Shown here in pieces: positions 14,064 through 23,621 of a stretch of DNA of 37,238 bases. Made by a program: the position numbers and the translations under genes. Source of the stretch: Geodermatophilaceae bacterium. Its GTDB lineage: Bacteria; Actinomycetota; Actinomycetes; Mycobacteriales; Geodermatophilaceae. The notes under the pieces are model-generated. The model was not told the DNA's origin, did no database searches, and saw only the letters and a program-made list of their open reading frames with translations. The stretch is taken from positions 1-37,238 of the forward strand of contig JACCZY010000081.1 in the NCBI GenBank assembly GCA_013695685.1, written 5' to 3'. Numbering within the stretch: the first letter of the stretch is position 1; every line of letters begins with the position of its first letter.

Positions 14064-16200
14064 CCTGCTCGGTGTCGCCAGCGGCCCGGGCCGTCGGGCG
14101 GCTGTGCTGGGTCAGCAGCAGTCGGCGATAGTCCGCGGCATCGAGCGGTTGGCTGAACAACCATCCCTGCCCGCTGTCACAGCCGATCTGCTCGACGCCG
14201 GCGAGCTGTTCCGGCGACTCGATGCCCTCCGCGACGACCTCCAGGTCGTAGGCGTGGGCGAGGTCGACGATCGCTCGGACGATCGCCGCCTGCCGGCTGC
14301 CGGGTGCGACGTCCTGGGCGAAGCTGCGGTCGATCTTGAGGAAGTCCAACGGCAGCCGCTGCAGCGAGTACAGGCTGGAGTGCCCGGTGCCGAAGTCGTC
14401 CAGGCCGACCCGGACGCCGGCGTTGCGCAGTCGTTGCACGCCGGCGACCGACGGCCCGGCCGGGTCGAGCAGCGCACGTTCGGTGAGTTCGACGCGCAGG
14501 GCCGTTCCGGGCAGTCCGGCGTCGGTCAGGGCGGTGGTGACCCACTCCGCGAATTGCCCGGCGGAGACGTTGCGGTAGCTCAGGTTGATCCCCACGAACA
14601 ACGCCGGATCCACAGCACGGAAACTGGTCTGGTCGGCCAGTGCCTGCCGCAGCACCCAATCGTCCAGCTCTCGGATGAGGCCGGTGTCCTCTGCCACGGT
14701 CAGGAACTCACCGGGAGCCAGTGCCCCGCCGGCCCCGTCGCGGATTCGGAGCAGCCCCTCGGCTCCCAGCACCTGCCCGTCGCTGATCCGCACGATCGGC
14801 TGGTACAGCAGGTACATGTCCTGCCCCGCGAGCGCCAGCCGCAGCGCGCGTTGGATACCGAGCCGGCGCAGGGCCCGAGCCTGCAGTTCGCCGTCGAAGA
14901 GCTCGTGCCGATCCCGGCCACGGTCCTTGGCCCGGTACAGGGCGAGGTCGGCCTCGTGCATCAGATCCTCGACGGGCTGGTCGGCTCGGGTGGTGACCGC
15001 GACCCCCACGCTCACCGTGAGCAGCAGGCTCTGCTCGTCGCCGGGCATCGGCCCGCTGACCTGGAACGGCTCGCGCAGCACGACGACGAGGCGCTCGGCG
15101 AGCTCGTGTACGTCCTCGGCGCTCGTCAGACCCTCAGCCAGTACGACGAACTCGTCGCCGCCGTAGCGGGCGACGCTGTCCGACGGGCGGCAGGCCGCCA
15201 CCAGGCGCTGCGCCGTGGCGACGAGCACCTCGTCCCCCACCCGGTGGCCCAGCGAGTCATTGACCCGTTTGAAGTGATCCAGGTCGATAAGCAGCACGGC
15301 GACAGTTCCCGGGGTGCGTTCCAGTCGGAGCAGGGCGCCACGCATGCGGTCGGTGAGCACTGTGCGGTTCGCCGTACCGGTCAACGGATCGGTCTGTGCC
15401 TGACGCGTGAGCGCGTCCTGTGCGGTCCGGCGAGCGTTGACGTCCCGCGTGTTGCCGATGACGGCGAGAAGCTTTCCGGTGTCGCTGTCCCTGATCTGCT
15501 GACCGGTGCTTTCCAGCCAACGGTAGGACCCGTCGGCGCGGCGGAACCGGGCCGAGATCGTGAGGACGCCGGGATCGGTCAGGAGGTCGTGCAGGCCGGC
15601 CCGCAGCCCCTCCACGTCGTCGGGATGGATGAACTCGTAGATGTCGCGCCCGACCATGTCCTGCGGCCGCCAGCCGAAGACCGTCTGCCCTGCCGGTGAC
15701 ACGTAATTGAACACGCCTTCGCGGTTGGATTCGGTGATGGCGTCGGAGGAGTTCTCGGCCATCAGCCGGTAGCGCGCCTCGGAGTCGACAAGGCGCATGT
15801 CGGCGAGCTTGCGCTCGGTGATGTCCCTCGCGATGGCGTACAGGAGTTGCTCTTCGGGATCGGCTGCCCAGCTCCAGTGCAGCCACCGGTACTCCCCGTC
15901 CGCGGCCCGGCAGCGGTTCTCCAGATGCTTGGTCTGGTCATCGCCGTTCACGGCGACGCGCAACGCCGCCGCGGAGATTTCGACGTCCTCGGGGTGCACC
16001 AGCTCGAGGAAGTGGCGCCCCACCAACGTGCCCGCAGAGCTGGTGAGGTCGTCCTCCCAACTCCCGGAGGCCCACCGGATGATCCCGTCGAACCCGCAGA
16101 TCGCCGTCAGGTCGCGGCTGAGCCGGTGCGACCAGTCGTCGCTGATCGCGCCGGGGGGTGGGGGTGACGGCACCGTCACTGATCGTCCGTCTCCCGGCAT
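13999..16200 (-). CDS. PAS-PAS-GGDEF-EAL cyclic-di-GMP turnover protein; ORF ends inside tRNA-Thr
   Basis: A 733-residue ORF with two PAS domains (about 25-130 and 140-258), a GGDEF domain (about 265-430) and an EAL domain (about 445-695). The active-site GGDEF is intact (347-351), and an RxxD product-inhibition site (R338, D341) lies exactly five residues before it. So c-di-GMP synthesis is plausible. In the EAL domain the signature is EGLL (481-484) instead of EALL. The metal and catalytic residues in INLS, VELTE, DDFGTGHSSL (601-610), KIDRSF and VVAEGIE are present, so phosphodiesterase activity is possible. No membrane segment is seen, so it is probably cytosolic. Residues 713-733 are the antisense reading of the tRNA gene; the real folded protein ends before about residue 700. 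The start is the ATG at 16200. Confidence 0.92.
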   Translation of the reverse strand: MPGDGRSVTVPSPPPPGAISDDWSHRLSRDLTAICGFDGIIRWASGSWEDDLTSSAGTLVGRHFLELVHPEDVEISAAALRVAVNGDDQTKHLENRCRAADGEYRWLHWSWAADPEEQLLYAIARDITERKLADMRLVDSEARYRLMAENSSDAITESNREGVFNYVSPAGQTVFGWRPQDMVGRDIYEFIHPDDVEGLRAGLHDLLTDPGVLTISARFRRADGSYRWLESTGQQIRDSDTGKLLAVIGNTRDVNARRTAQDALTRQAQTDPLTGTANRTVLTDRMRGALLRLERTPGTVAVLLIDLDHFKRVNDSLGHRVGDEVLVATAQRLVAACRPSDSVARYGGDEFVVLAEGLTSAEDVHELAERLVVVLREPFQVSGPMPGDEQSLLLTVSVGVAVTTRADQPVEDLMHEADLALYRAKDRGRDRHELFDGELQARALRRLGIQRALRLALAGQDMYLLYQPIVRISDGQVLGAEGLLRIRDGAGGALAPGEFLTVAEDTGLIRELDDWVLRQALADQTSFRAVDPALFVGINLSYRNVSAGQFAEWVTTALTDAGLPGTALRVELTERALLDPAGPSVAGVQRLRNAGVRVGLDDFGTGHSSLYSLQRLPLDFLKIDRSFAQDVAPGSRQAAIVRAIVDLAHAYDLEVVAEGIESPEQLAGVEQIGCDSGQGWLFSQPLDAADYRRLLLTQHSRPTARAAGDTEQVEPPVGIEPTTYSLRVNRSTN

Positions 16201-16499
16201 CTGCGGCTCCGACCTGCGCCCCGGCGAACCCCTAGTGGGGCAAATCCGTTGCGCTTCGGAGTCACTATATGCGTCTGAGTAGCAATGGCGTCAGCCGGTT
16301 GACGGACATGGTCGTTTCCTGCTCGCTCTGTAACCGTCGACCGAAACGGGGCCCGACCCTCGGTCAGCGGCATGCCGTTGTCAACGTATCGGCTGGGACG
16401 ACTCGCAACCCACCGACGGGCCTTAACCTGCTGGGCGAACGCGGCGCTTGCGCCCAGCGCGACGTCCGAACCCCGCCCACCTCCGTACAGTGTGCCGTC
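16201..16499. promoter_or_regulatory. 299-bp divergent intergenic region between the GGDEF-EAL gene and dacB
   Basis: No gene is seen. On the minus strand TATAGT (rc of 16264-16269) lies about 64 bases before the ATG of the GGDEF-EAL gene and could be its -10, but no good -35 pairs with it. On the plus strand TTGACG occurs at about 16299 and TTGTCA at about 16378, neither with a convincing -10. I see no strong hairpin or repeat. Confidence 0.3.
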
Positions 16500-17909
16500 A
16501 TGCAGCAGGGCCGACGGCCAAGCACCGCCATGGTCTACCGACGTCGGCGGGTCGCCCTGGGTGGCATCGTTGTCGGCCTCCTGGCGGCGGTGACCTTCGT
16601 CGCGGTCGGCAGCCCCGGCGCGCCGGACTCCGGTGCGCCGACGGTGCTCACCTCGCAGGCGCCCACCCCCCGTCTGCCCGAGTTGGTCGAGCCGTCCCCC
16701 GTTCTCGCCGCCGACATGGGCGCAGAGCCGGTGCCGGACCCGGCGGTGCTCGCCGACGTGCTCGCTCCCGCCCTCGCCGATCCGAGGTTGGGCGGGCGGG
16801 TCAATGGCCAGATCGTGGATGTTGCCACCGGCGAGGTGCTCTTCGAGCAGGCCGCTGACCGCGCCGTCGTACCGGCCTCGACGACCAAGCTGGCTACCGC
16901 GCTTGCCGTCGAGATCTCCGTCGAGCCGGGCTCGCGCCTCACCACGACTGTCCGGAGCGGCCCGAATCCAGGCGAGGTGGTCCTCGTCGGGGGCGGCGAT
17001 CCGACGCTCAGCAGCGCGCCGGGTGGCAACGTGTATCCCGGTGCGGCCACCCTCGCCGATCTGGCGGCACAGGTGAGCGTCGCGATGGGCGCACCGATCA
17101 CCGCCGTTCTGGTCGACTCCGCGCTGTTCACCGGTCCGACGACGGGGCCGGGCTGGGGGTCCGGCGACGCGCCGAGCCGGTACGCCGCCCCGATCACCGC
17201 CACGATGGTCGACGCCGGCCGGTTCGGCCCGGAGGACGACGGGGTACGCAGCGGCGCACCGGACCTCGCGGCGGGCAGGGCACTGGCCGCTGCCCTCGGC
17301 GTACCGGACGCCCCGGTCAGCGCGGGTACGGCGCCGCCGGGGGCGCGGTTGCTGGGCGAGGTCTCCTCCGCGCCGGTCGAGCGCCTCATCGAGCAGATGC
17401 TGAGCCTGAGCGACAACGTGCTGGCCGAGGCGCTGGCGCGGCAGGTCGCGCTGGCCGCCGGCGAGCCGGCCTCCTTCGACGGCGCCGCCGCGGCGGTGAA
17501 GTCCACGCTCGAGCGGGCCGGCTTCGACCTGTCCGGGGCGGTGCTTGTCGACGGGAGCGGGCTTTCGGTCGTGAACCGGCTGAGCTCCGCCCTGGTCAGC
17601 GACATCCTGCTCGCCGCGGCCGGCGATCCCCAGTCGTCGGGTCGGGCATTGCTGGCCGGCCTGCCGGTAGCGGCCTATGACGGGACCCTCGGGGAGCGCT
17701 TCGACGAGAGCCCGGCCGGCGGCGTGGTACGCGCGAAAACAGGCACCTTGAACGGTGTCAGTGGGTTGGCCGGCGTGGTCCAGACAACCGACGGCCGGTT
17801 GCTCGTGTTCGTCCTTCTGGCCGACCAGGTCCCGTTGGGCGGCCGGTTTCCGGCCGAGGCCGCCTTGGACGAGGTGGCGACCGCCCTTGCCGGCTGCGGC
17901 TGCCAATGA
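16500..17909 (+). CDS. dacB: D-alanyl-D-alanine carboxypeptidase/endopeptidase (PBP4, peptidase S13 family)
   Basis: A 469-residue secreted or membrane-anchored protein. ATG 16500 gives a positively charged start and a hydrophobic segment at about 19-37 (signal anchor), followed by a proline-rich linker. The penicillin-binding motifs are in order: SxxK as S127-T-T-K130, SxN as S304-D-N306 and KTG at 413-415. The long insertion between the first two motifs is typical of PBP4/S13 enzymes. It trims D-Ala from, or cuts cross-links in, peptidoglycan outside the membrane. The neighbour downstream is the DUF2342 metalloprotease, a standard actinobacterial order. The last 54 bases including the stop are repeated just downstream as part of a 71-bp tandem duplication. 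Confidence 0.95.
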   Translation: MQQGRRPSTAMVYRRRRVALGGIVVGLLAAVTFVAVGSPGAPDSGAPTVLTSQAPTPRLPELVEPSPVLAADMGAEPVPDPAVLADVLAPALADPRLGGRVNGQIVDVATGEVLFEQAADRAVVPASTTKLATALAVEISVEPGSRLTTTVRSGPNPGEVVLVGGGDPTLSSAPGGNVYPGAATLADLAAQVSVAMGAPITAVLVDSALFTGPTTGPGWGSGDAPSRYAAPITATMVDAGRFGPEDDGVRSGAPDLAAGRALAAALGVPDAPVSAGTAPPGARLLGEVSSAPVERLIEQMLSLSDNVLAEALARQVALAAGEPASFDGAAAAVKSTLERAGFDLSGAVLVDGSGLSVVNRLSSALVSDILLAAAGDPQSSGRALLAGLPVAAYDGTLGERFDESPAGGVVRAKTGTLNGVSGLAGVVQTTDGRLLVFVLLADQVPLGGRFPAEAALDEVATALAGCGCQ

Positions 17910-17997
17910 GCACCCGCCCGGCCAGGGAGGCCGCCTTGGACGAGGTGGCGACCGCCCTTGCTGGCTGCGGCTGCCGATGACCACCCGCCCGGGCAGG
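17856..17997 (+). repeat. 71-bp tandem duplication spanning the dacB stop codon
   Basis: Copy 1 (17856-17926) contains the last 17 codons of dacB, its TGA and 17 bases of spacer. Copy 2 (17927-17997) repeats this with four mismatches by eye. Copy 2 is not in the dacB frame context and is non-coding relic DNA. The unit length is not a multiple of three. Confidence 0.93.
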
Positions 17998-18039
17998 CTG
18001 TCGTGCGGTCGACGCAGCCGCCCGGCGTACCGTGGCGGC

Positions 18040-18126
18040 ATGAGCCGAGAGCGAGTGAGCATCGCAGCGAGGGACGAGCGGAGCGCTCGAGCGGAGCGAG
18101 CAGCGCACGAGGCGGACCAGCAGTGA
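18040..18126 (+). other. 28-codon leader mini-ORF in a GAGCG-rich repeat, coupled to the metalloprotease
   Basis: ATG 18040 opens a 28-codon frame beginning MSRERVSIAARDERSARAER and ending AAHEADQQ, with stop TGA 18124-18126 overlapping GTG 18123 of the next gene (GTGA). The DNA is built from GAGCG/AGCGAG-like units, unlike ordinary coding sequence. Such charged leader frames before genes recall dispersed actinobacterial repeats that carry a start codon. Whether the peptide is made is unknown. Confidence 0.4.
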
Positions 18127-19208
18127 GTTCGATGGTCGATTGGGATCTGGCAGCGGCTACCGGCCGGCGGCTGGTCCGCCCCGGCCCGGAGGTCTCCCTC
18201 GAGGAGGCCACCGCGGCTGTCACCGAACTGCGCGCGGCTACCGACGTGGCGGAGGTGCATGTCCGGGAACTGACCCGGATGTCCTCCGACGCGCCGCCTG
18301 CGCCGTTGCGCGTGGTCGATCGAGCCGACTGGATCGACGTCAACTGCGCAGGGATGTCGGCCGTGCTCACGCCGCTGGTCGAGCGGCTGCAGGAGCGGCA
18401 GGACAAGCCACCCGGTTCCCTCGCCATGGCGATCGGCTCGCGGGCGACCGGCGTACAGGCCGGGGCGGTCCTCGCCTTTGTGGCCGCGCGGGTGCTCGGC
18501 CAGTACGACGCGCTCGGACCGAGTGGTGGACAACTGCTTCTGGTGGCACCGAACATCGTCGAGGCCGAGCGGCGGATGGACGTGAACCCGTCGGACTTCC
18601 GGCTGTGGGTCTGCCTGCATGAGGTCACGCACCGCCTGCAGTTCACCGCCGTCCCCTGGCTGGCCGACTACATGCGGTCCCAGATCGGGGAGTTCGTCGC
18701 CGCCACGGACCTGGATCCCGAGGTTCTGAAGGACCGGCTGCAGACCCTGCTCAAGGGTGTGATGTCGTCGGTGCGCGACAGCGGGGCGGCGGGCGACGCG
18801 GCCGGCGAGGGCATCCTTGCCCTCGTACAGAACCCGGAGCAGCGCGCCGTCCTCGACCGGCTGACGGCGATGATGAGCCTGGTCGAGGGGCATGCCGAGT
18901 ACGTCATGGACGAGGTCGGCCCGTCGGTCGTCCCGTCAGTGGCGACGATCCGCCGCCGGTTCAGCAAGCGCCGCGAGGGCACCAGCACGCTCGACCGGAT
19001 GCTGCGCCGCCTGCTCGGCCTGGACCAGAAGATGAAGCAGTACGCGGACGGCCGCCGCTTCGTCTCCGGCGTCGTGGCCGAGGTCGGCATGGACGGGTTC
19101 AACGCGGTCTGGACCTCTCCCGACACCCTGCCGCGCAAGGACGAGCTGGGCGCGCCCGAGGACTGGGTACGCCGGGTGCACGGCCGCCCGCACGCCATCA
19201 ACGCCTGA
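18123..19208 (+). CDS. DUF2342 zinc-dependent metalloprotease-like protein (F420-biosynthesis-associated family)
   Basis: A protein of about 361 residues. The start may be GTG 18123 (overlapping the mini-ORF stop) or ATG 18132; both give MVDWDLAAATGRRLVRPGP, the standard family N-terminus. The zinc motif HExxH is HEVTHR in RLWVCLHEVTHRLQFTAVPW (about residue 165). A downstream GHAEYVMDEVG gives the likely third zinc-side acid. The C-terminus has RRLLGLDQKMKQYADGRRFV and FNAVWTSPDTLP. The family is annotated as zinc-dependent metalloprotease or coenzyme-F420-biosynthesis-associated; its substrate is not known. No signal peptide or membrane segment is seen. It sits between dacB and tilS, the conserved actinobacterial position. 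Confidence 0.92.
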   Translation: MSSMVDWDLAAATGRRLVRPGPEVSLEEATAAVTELRAATDVAEVHVRELTRMSSDAPPAPLRVVDRADWIDVNCAGMSAVLTPLVERLQERQDKPPGSLAMAIGSRATGVQAGAVLAFVAARVLGQYDALGPSGGQLLLVAPNIVEAERRMDVNPSDFRLWVCLHEVTHRLQFTAVPWLADYMRSQIGEFVAATDLDPEVLKDRLQTLLKGVMSSVRDSGAAGDAAGEGILALVQNPEQRAVLDRLTAMMSLVEGHAEYVMDEVGPSVVPSVATIRRRFSKRREGTSTLDRMLRRLLGLDQKMKQYADGRRFVSGVVAEVGMDGFNAVWTSPDTLPRKDELGAPEDWVRRVHGRPHAINA

Positions 19209-19222
19209 CCCGGACGGGCTCG

Positions 19223-20239
19223 ATGCCGAGGCCGGATGTGACGTCACAGCGCCCCGGCCGGCCCGACGCGGCGGTCGCCGAGGTACGGGTGGCGGTGCGT
19301 ACTGCACTGGCGGTGGTCCGACCCGGAGACCCGGTCACCGTGGCCTGCAGCGGCGGCGCCGACAGCCTCGCTCTCGCCTCGGCGGTCGCCTTCGAGGCGT
19401 CCCGCGCCGGGCTCGCGGCGGGAGCGGTCACCGTCGATCACGGACTGCAGCCGGGCAGCGCCGAGCGCGCCGCCGACGTGGTCGGCGTACTGCGGGGACT
19501 CGGATTCGAGCCGGTCATCATCTGCGCGGTCGCGGTGGAGGGACCGGGGGGCCCCGAGGCGGCGGCGCGACGGGCCCGCTACGCCGCGCTGCGTTCGGTG
19601 CAGTCCGCGCGCGGCGGCTGGGTCGCCCTCGGGCACACCCTGGACGACCAGGCCGAGACCGTGCTGCTCGGACTCGCCCGCGGGTCCGGCCCACGGTCGT
19701 TGGCCGGCATGGTCCCGGCCCACTTTCCCTGGCTGCGACCGCTGCTGACCGTACGCGGCACGACGACCCGGGCCGCCTGTGCGGCGCAGCATCTCCCGGT
19801 CTGGGATGACCCGCACAACGACGAGCCGGCGTACACCCGGGTCCGGATCAGGCACGAGCTGCTGCCGCTGATGGAGGACGTGCTGAACGGCGGGGTGGCC
19901 GCCGCGCTGGCCCGCACGGCCGATCTGCTGCGGGAAGACTGCGACGCCCTCGATGAGATCGTCGCCGAGCTGGCGGCCGGACGGCTCAGCCATGCCGATC
20001 CCGAGGTGAGCGTCTTCACCGGCCTTGCCCCCGCCCTACGACGCCGGTTGCTCCGGTGCTGGCTCCACGATGTCGGCGGGCTGACCGCGGCGCACCTGAC
20101 CGCGGTGGACGCCCTGGTTGTCGACTGGCACGGGCAGCAGGCAGTTGCCCTGCCGGGTGGCTGTGAGGTGCGCCGGTCGTCTGGCAGGCTGCACCTGCAC
20201 TTCCAGCCGAGCCGGGAGCCCCCACGTGTACGACGGTGA
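19223..20239 (+). CDS. tilS: tRNA(Ile)-lysidine synthase
   Basis: A 338-residue N-type ATP pyrophosphatase that converts C34 of tRNA-Ile(CAU) to lysidine so that it reads AUA. The PP-loop is SGGADS (residues 43-48). [13 protein letters not shown] follows, then [20 protein letters not shown] and [20 protein letters not shown], all diagnostic TilS motifs. The C-terminal substrate-binding portion is short, as in other actinobacteria. It begins 14 bases after the metalloprotease stop. Its 3' end overlaps the start of hpt by 14 bases, indicating co-transcription. Confidence 0.96.
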   Translation: MPRPDVTSQRPGRPDAAVAEVRVAVRTALAVVRPGDPVTVACSGGADSLALASAVAFEASRAGLAAGAVTVDHGLQPGSAERAADVVGVLRGLGFEPVIICAVAVEGPGGPEAAARRARYAALRSVQSARGGWVALGHTLDDQAETVLLGLARGSGPRSLAGMVPAHFPWLRPLLTVRGTTTRAACAAQHLPVWDDPHNDEPAYTRVRIRHELLPLMEDVLNGGVAAALARTADLLREDCDALDEIVAELAAGRLSHADPEVSVFTGLAPALRRRLLRCWLHDVGGLTAAHLTAVDALVVDWHGQQAVALPGGCEVRRSSGRLHLHFQPSREPPRVRR

Positions 20240-20768
20240 GATCGAGAAGGTGCTGATCGACGAGCGGCAGATATCCGCGCGAACCGTCGAGCTGGCCGAT
20301 GAGGTCTCCGCCGACTACGCCGACCGCGAGATCCTGCTCGTTGGGGTGTTGAAGGGCGCGGTCATGTTCATGTCGGATCTGGCGAGGGCGTTGTCCCGCC
20401 CGACCGAGCTGGACTTCATGGCGGTCTCGTCGTACGGCTCGTCGACCTCCTCCTCCGGGATCGTGCGGATCCTCAAGGACCTGGATCGTGACATCTCCGA
20501 CAAGCACGTCCTCGTCGTCGAGGACATCATCGACTCCGGCCTGACGCTGTCGTGGTTGCTGAGGAACCTGCGCAGCCGACGGCCGCTGTCCCTGGAGGTC
20601 TGTGCGCTGCTGCGCAAGCCCGACGCGATCAAGGTGCAGGTGCCGGTGAAGTACGTCGGTTTCGACATTCCCACCGCCTTCGTCGTCGGCTACGGCCTGG
20701 ACTACGCCGAGCGCTATCGCGACCTGCCCTACATCGGCCTGCTCAAGGCGGAGGTCTACGCCGGCTGA
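20226..20768 (+). CDS. hpt: hypoxanthine(-guanine) phosphoribosyltransferase
   Basis: A 180-residue enzyme of purine salvage that joins hypoxanthine or guanine to PRPP. GTG 20226 gives [20 protein letters not shown], the expected beginning. [17 protein letters not shown] is the PPi-binding loop, [11 protein letters not shown] the flexible loop, [11 protein letters not shown] (98-108) the PRPP signature and [19 protein letters not shown] the purine-binding end. It overlaps tilS and precedes ftsH, the common order in Firmicutes and Actinobacteria. The stop lies in a 12-bp short tandem repeat. Confidence 0.96.
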   Translation: MYDGEIEKVLIDERQISARTVELADEVSADYADREILLVGVLKGAVMFMSDLARALSRPTELDFMAVSSYGSSTSSSGIVRILKDLDRDISDKHVLVVEDIIDSGLTLSWLLRNLRSRRPLSLEVCALLRKPDAIKVQVPVKYVGFDIPTAFVVGYGLDYAERYRDLPYIGLLKAEVYAG

Positions 20769-20790
20769 GCTGCCGGCTTAGCTGCCGGCT
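20760..20790 (+). repeat. 12-bp tandem repeat over the hpt stop codon
   Basis: GCCGGCTGAGCT, GCCGGCTTAGCT and a third partial GCCGGCT follow each other (20760-20771, 20772-20783, 20784-20790). The hpt TGA is inside the first copy. The rest of the 241-bp gap to ftsH contains a short palindrome, CGGGAGATCCCG at 20912-20923, but no promoter that I can defend. Confidence 0.85.
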
Positions 20791-21009
20791 GTGTGCCCCG
20801 CTGAGCTGCGGCTGGGTGGCCGGTTCCGCCCGCTCGGGCGGAACGTCTGCGGGTGTGCGGGCGTTGGGCAGGACAGCTACGTCGGGATGACCCGGTGTAC
20901 CGTTCAGCTGCCGGGAGATCCCGTTTCGGGGTAGTCCGCAGGTCCCTCGCGCGTTCGATGCGCACCAGTCAGGCAGGAGGACCGGGGGCAGCAGGCTCCC
21001 GCACCGTCG

Positions 21010-23013
21010 ATGGAACGAAAGCGCATCGTCCGCTCCCCATGGTTCTGGGTGGTGACCGCAGTGCTCCTGGCGCTGCTGCTGCCGTCGCTGTTCCAGGGCG
21101 ACGGTGGATTCGAGGAGGTCAAGACCTCCGTCGTCTTGGCTCAGATCGAGGACGGCAACGTCGAATCGATCGTCATCAACGACAAGGAACAGACCCTCAA
21201 CGTCACGCTCAAGGAAGCTGTCGACGGCAACACAGAGGTCACTGCCTCCTACCCGGCCGAGGCGTCCGGCGACATCTTCGACCTGATCCGGGAGACCGAG
21301 GGCGGAGCCGCCGGGTCGTTCGACACCGAGGTGAGCCAGGACAACCTGCTGGTGTCCATTCTGATCAGCGTCGTCCCATTCATCATCTTGTTGCTCCTGC
21401 TCTTCTGGTTGATGAGTTCGATGCAGGGCGGTGGCCGCGGCGTGATGAACTTCGGCAAGAGCAAGGCCAAGCTCGTCACGAAGGACACCCCGAAGACGAC
21501 GTTCGCCGACGTCGCCGGTGTGGACGAGGCGATCGAGGAACTGTACGAGATCAAGGACTTCCTGCAGAGTCCGGCGAAGTTCCAGGCGATCGGCGCGAAG
21601 ATCCCCAAGGGCGTGCTCCTCTTCGGCCCGCCCGGGACCGGCAAGACGCTGCTCGCCCGCGCCGTCGCCGGTGAGGCGGGCGTCCCCTTCTACTCCATCT
21701 CCGGCTCGGATTTCGTCGAGATGTTCGTCGGTGTCGGTGCCAGTCGCGTTCGGGATCTCTTCGAGCAGGCGAAGAACAACGCCCCGGCGATCATCTTCGT
21801 GGACGAGATCGACGCAGTCGGGCGGCACCGCGGCGCGGGCATGGGCGGCGGGCATGACGAGCGTGAGCAGACGCTGAACCAGATGCTCGTCGAGATGGAC
21901 GGCTTCGATGTCAAGAGCGGCGTTATCCTGATCGCTGCGACGAACCGACCCGACATCCTCGACCCGGCGCTGCTGCGACCCGGCCGCTTCGACCGGCAGA
22001 TCGCGGTGGACCGGCCCGACCTCGAGGGCCGCAAGGCGATCCTGCGGGTGCACGCGAAGGGCAAGCCGTTGGCCCCGGTTGTCGACCTCGACACCGTAGC
22101 CCGCCGTACGCCGGGGTTCACCGGCGCCGACCTGGCGAACGTGATCAACGAAGCGGCCCTGCTCACCGCACGGTTCAGCCGCACCCTGATCGACGACGCC
22201 GCGCTGGAGGAGGCGATCGACCGGGTCATCGCCGGCCCGGAGCGCAAGACCCGGGCGATGAGTGAGAAGGAGAAGAAGGTCACCGCCTACCACGAGGGCG
22301 GGCACGCGCTGGTCGCCTGGGCGCTGCCGCAGCTGGCGCCGCTGCACAAGGTGACGATCCTGCCGCGTGGCCGATCCCTCGGGCACACGTTGATTCTGCC
22401 CACCGAGGACAGGTACACCCAGACCCGCTCGGAGATGATCGACACGCTGGCCTACGCCTTGGGCGGCCGGGCGGCCGAGGAGCTCGTCTTCCACGAGCCG
22501 ACCACCGGCGCCGGTGACGACATCGAGAAGGCGACCGCGCTGGCCCGGTCGATGGTGACCGAGTACGGCATGAGCGCCAAGCTCGGCGCGGTGAAGTACG
22601 GCTCGTCAGACGCCCAGCCGTTCCTCGGCCGGGACATGGGCCACCAGCGGACCTACTCCGACGCCGTTGCCGCCGACATCGACGGCGAGATCCGCGCGTT
22701 GATCGAAGCCGCGCACGACGAGGCGTGGGAGATCCTGGTCGAATACCGCGATGTCCTGGACGAGCTGGTCCTCGAGCTGATCGAGAAGGAGACCCTCAAC
22801 AAGGAGGACATGCGGCGGATCGCCGGCCGGGTGGACAAGCGGCCGCCGCTGGCGCCGTTCAACGGCTTCGGCAAGCGCACGCCCTCGGATCAGCCCCCGG
22901 TGCAGACGCCGTCGGAGGAAGCGGAGCGCAACGGCACGCCCAGCAACGGGCATTCCCAGCACGTGCCCGAGCCCGAGCAGGTTCCCGCGCCGTCGTTGCA
23001 GAAGTCGCAGTAG
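21010..23013 (+). CDS. ftsH: ATP-dependent zinc metalloprotease FtsH
   Basis: A 667-residue membrane-bound AAA+ protease that degrades damaged or unassembled membrane proteins and some soluble regulators. It has transmembrane segments at about 11-28 and 114-134, enclosing the extracytoplasmic FtsH_ext region. Walker A GPPGTGKT lies at 206-213, Walker [12 protein letters not shown] at about 261-271, and the second region of homology includes [19 protein letters not shown]. The zinc site HEGGH is at 428-432. The C-terminal tail from about residue 610 is proline-, glutamine- and glutamate-rich, as usual in actinobacteria. A purine-rich AGGAGGA lies about 33 bases before the ATG, too far to act as a normal ribosome binding site. 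ATG 21010 is nevertheless supported by the conserved [13 protein letters not shown] start. Confidence 0.97.
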   Translation: MERKRIVRSPWFWVVTAVLLALLLPSLFQGDGGFEEVKTSVVLAQIEDGNVESIVINDKEQTLNVTLKEAVDGNTEVTASYPAEASGDIFDLIRETEGGAAGSFDTEVSQDNLLVSILISVVPFIILLLLLFWLMSSMQGGGRGVMNFGKSKAKLVTKDTPKTTFADVAGVDEAIEELYEIKDFLQSPAKFQAIGAKIPKGVLLFGPPGTGKTLLARAVAGEAGVPFYSISGSDFVEMFVGVGASRVRDLFEQAKNNAPAIIFVDEIDAVGRHRGAGMGGGHDEREQTLNQMLVEMDGFDVKSGVILIAATNRPDILDPALLRPGRFDRQIAVDRPDLEGRKAILRVHAKGKPLAPVVDLDTVARRTPGFTGADLANVINEAALLTARFSRTLIDDAALEEAIDRVIAGPERKTRAMSEKEKKVTAYHEGGHALVAWALPQLAPLHKVTILPRGRSLGHTLILPTEDRYTQTRSEMIDTLAYALGGRAAEELVFHEPTTGAGDDIEKATALARSMVTEYGMSAKLGAVKYGSSDAQPFLGRDMGHQRTYSDAVAADIDGEIRALIEAAHDEAWEILVEYRDVLDELVLELIEKETLNKEDMRRIAGRVDKRPPLAPFNGFGKRTPSDQPPVQTPSEEAERNGTPSNGHSQHVPEPEQVPAPSLQKSQ

Positions 23014-23042
23014 CCGTGCGCGCCGCAGTGCGGGGCGCGGCC

Positions 23043-23618
23043 GTGAGCACCGGGGTCGATATCCCCCGGGCCGAGGCCGCAGTACGCGAACTGCTGCTGG
23101 CCGTGGGGGAGGACCCCGACCGGCCGGGGCTGAAGGACACCCCGGCGCGGGTCGCCCGCTCCTACAACGAGATGTTCGCCGGCCTGTACTCCGATCCGGA
23201 AAGCGTGCTGCACACCGTCTTCGACGAGGGTCACGAGGAGATGATCATCGTCAAGGACATCGAGCTCTTCAGCACCTGTGAGCATCACCTGGTCCCGTTC
23301 CATGGGGCGGCGCACGTCGGCTACATCCCCAACTCCGCCGGCCGGATCACCGGGTTGTCCAAACTCGCCCGGCTCGTCGACCTGTACGCCCGCCGCCCTC
23401 AGGTGCAGGAGCGGCTGACCAGCCAGATCGCCGACGCCCTCGTGCGCCGGCTCGAACCACGCGGGGCGATCGTCGTCATCGACGCCGAGCACCTGTGCAT
23501 CTCGATGCGGGGCATCCGCAAGCCCGGCTCGCGTACGGTGACCTCCGCCGTACGCGGAAGCCTGCGGCAGAACCCGACCACCCGAGCCGAGGCGATGAGC
23601 CTGATCCTCGGCCGCTGA
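23043..23618 (+). CDS. folE: GTP cyclohydrolase I
   Basis: A 191-residue enzyme (from GTG 23043) that converts GTP to dihydroneopterin triphosphate, the first step of folate synthesis. An in-frame GTG at 23016, three bases after the ftsH stop, would add nine residues of no homology. Signature segments are [20 protein letters not shown], the zinc-binding [12 protein letters not shown] (C and H ligands), [20 protein letters not shown] and [16 protein letters not shown] with the second ligand cysteine. All catalytic elements are present. It heads the folE-P-B-K run after ftsH. Confidence 0.96.
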   Translation: MSTGVDIPRAEAAVRELLLAVGEDPDRPGLKDTPARVARSYNEMFAGLYSDPESVLHTVFDEGHEEMIIVKDIELFSTCEHHLVPFHGAAHVGYIPNSAGRITGLSKLARLVDLYARRPQVQERLTSQIADALVRRLEPRGAIVVIDAEHLCISMRGIRKPGSRTVTSAVRGSLRQNPTTRAEAMSLILGR

Positions 23619-23621
23619 GCG

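Noticed and set aside
14104-15699. 531-codon plus-strand frame opposite the GGDEF-EAL gene
   Set aside because: The minus strand has intact PAS, GGDEF and EAL motifs; the plus frame is composition-driven.
17998-18039. Third copy of the dacB 3'-end repeat
   Set aside because: Similarity stops at 17997; the following bases do not continue the 71-bp unit.
16176-18893. 905-codon minus-strand open frame over dacB and the metalloprotease
   Set aside because: It is an antisense shadow of two clear genes, with low-complexity composition and no motif.
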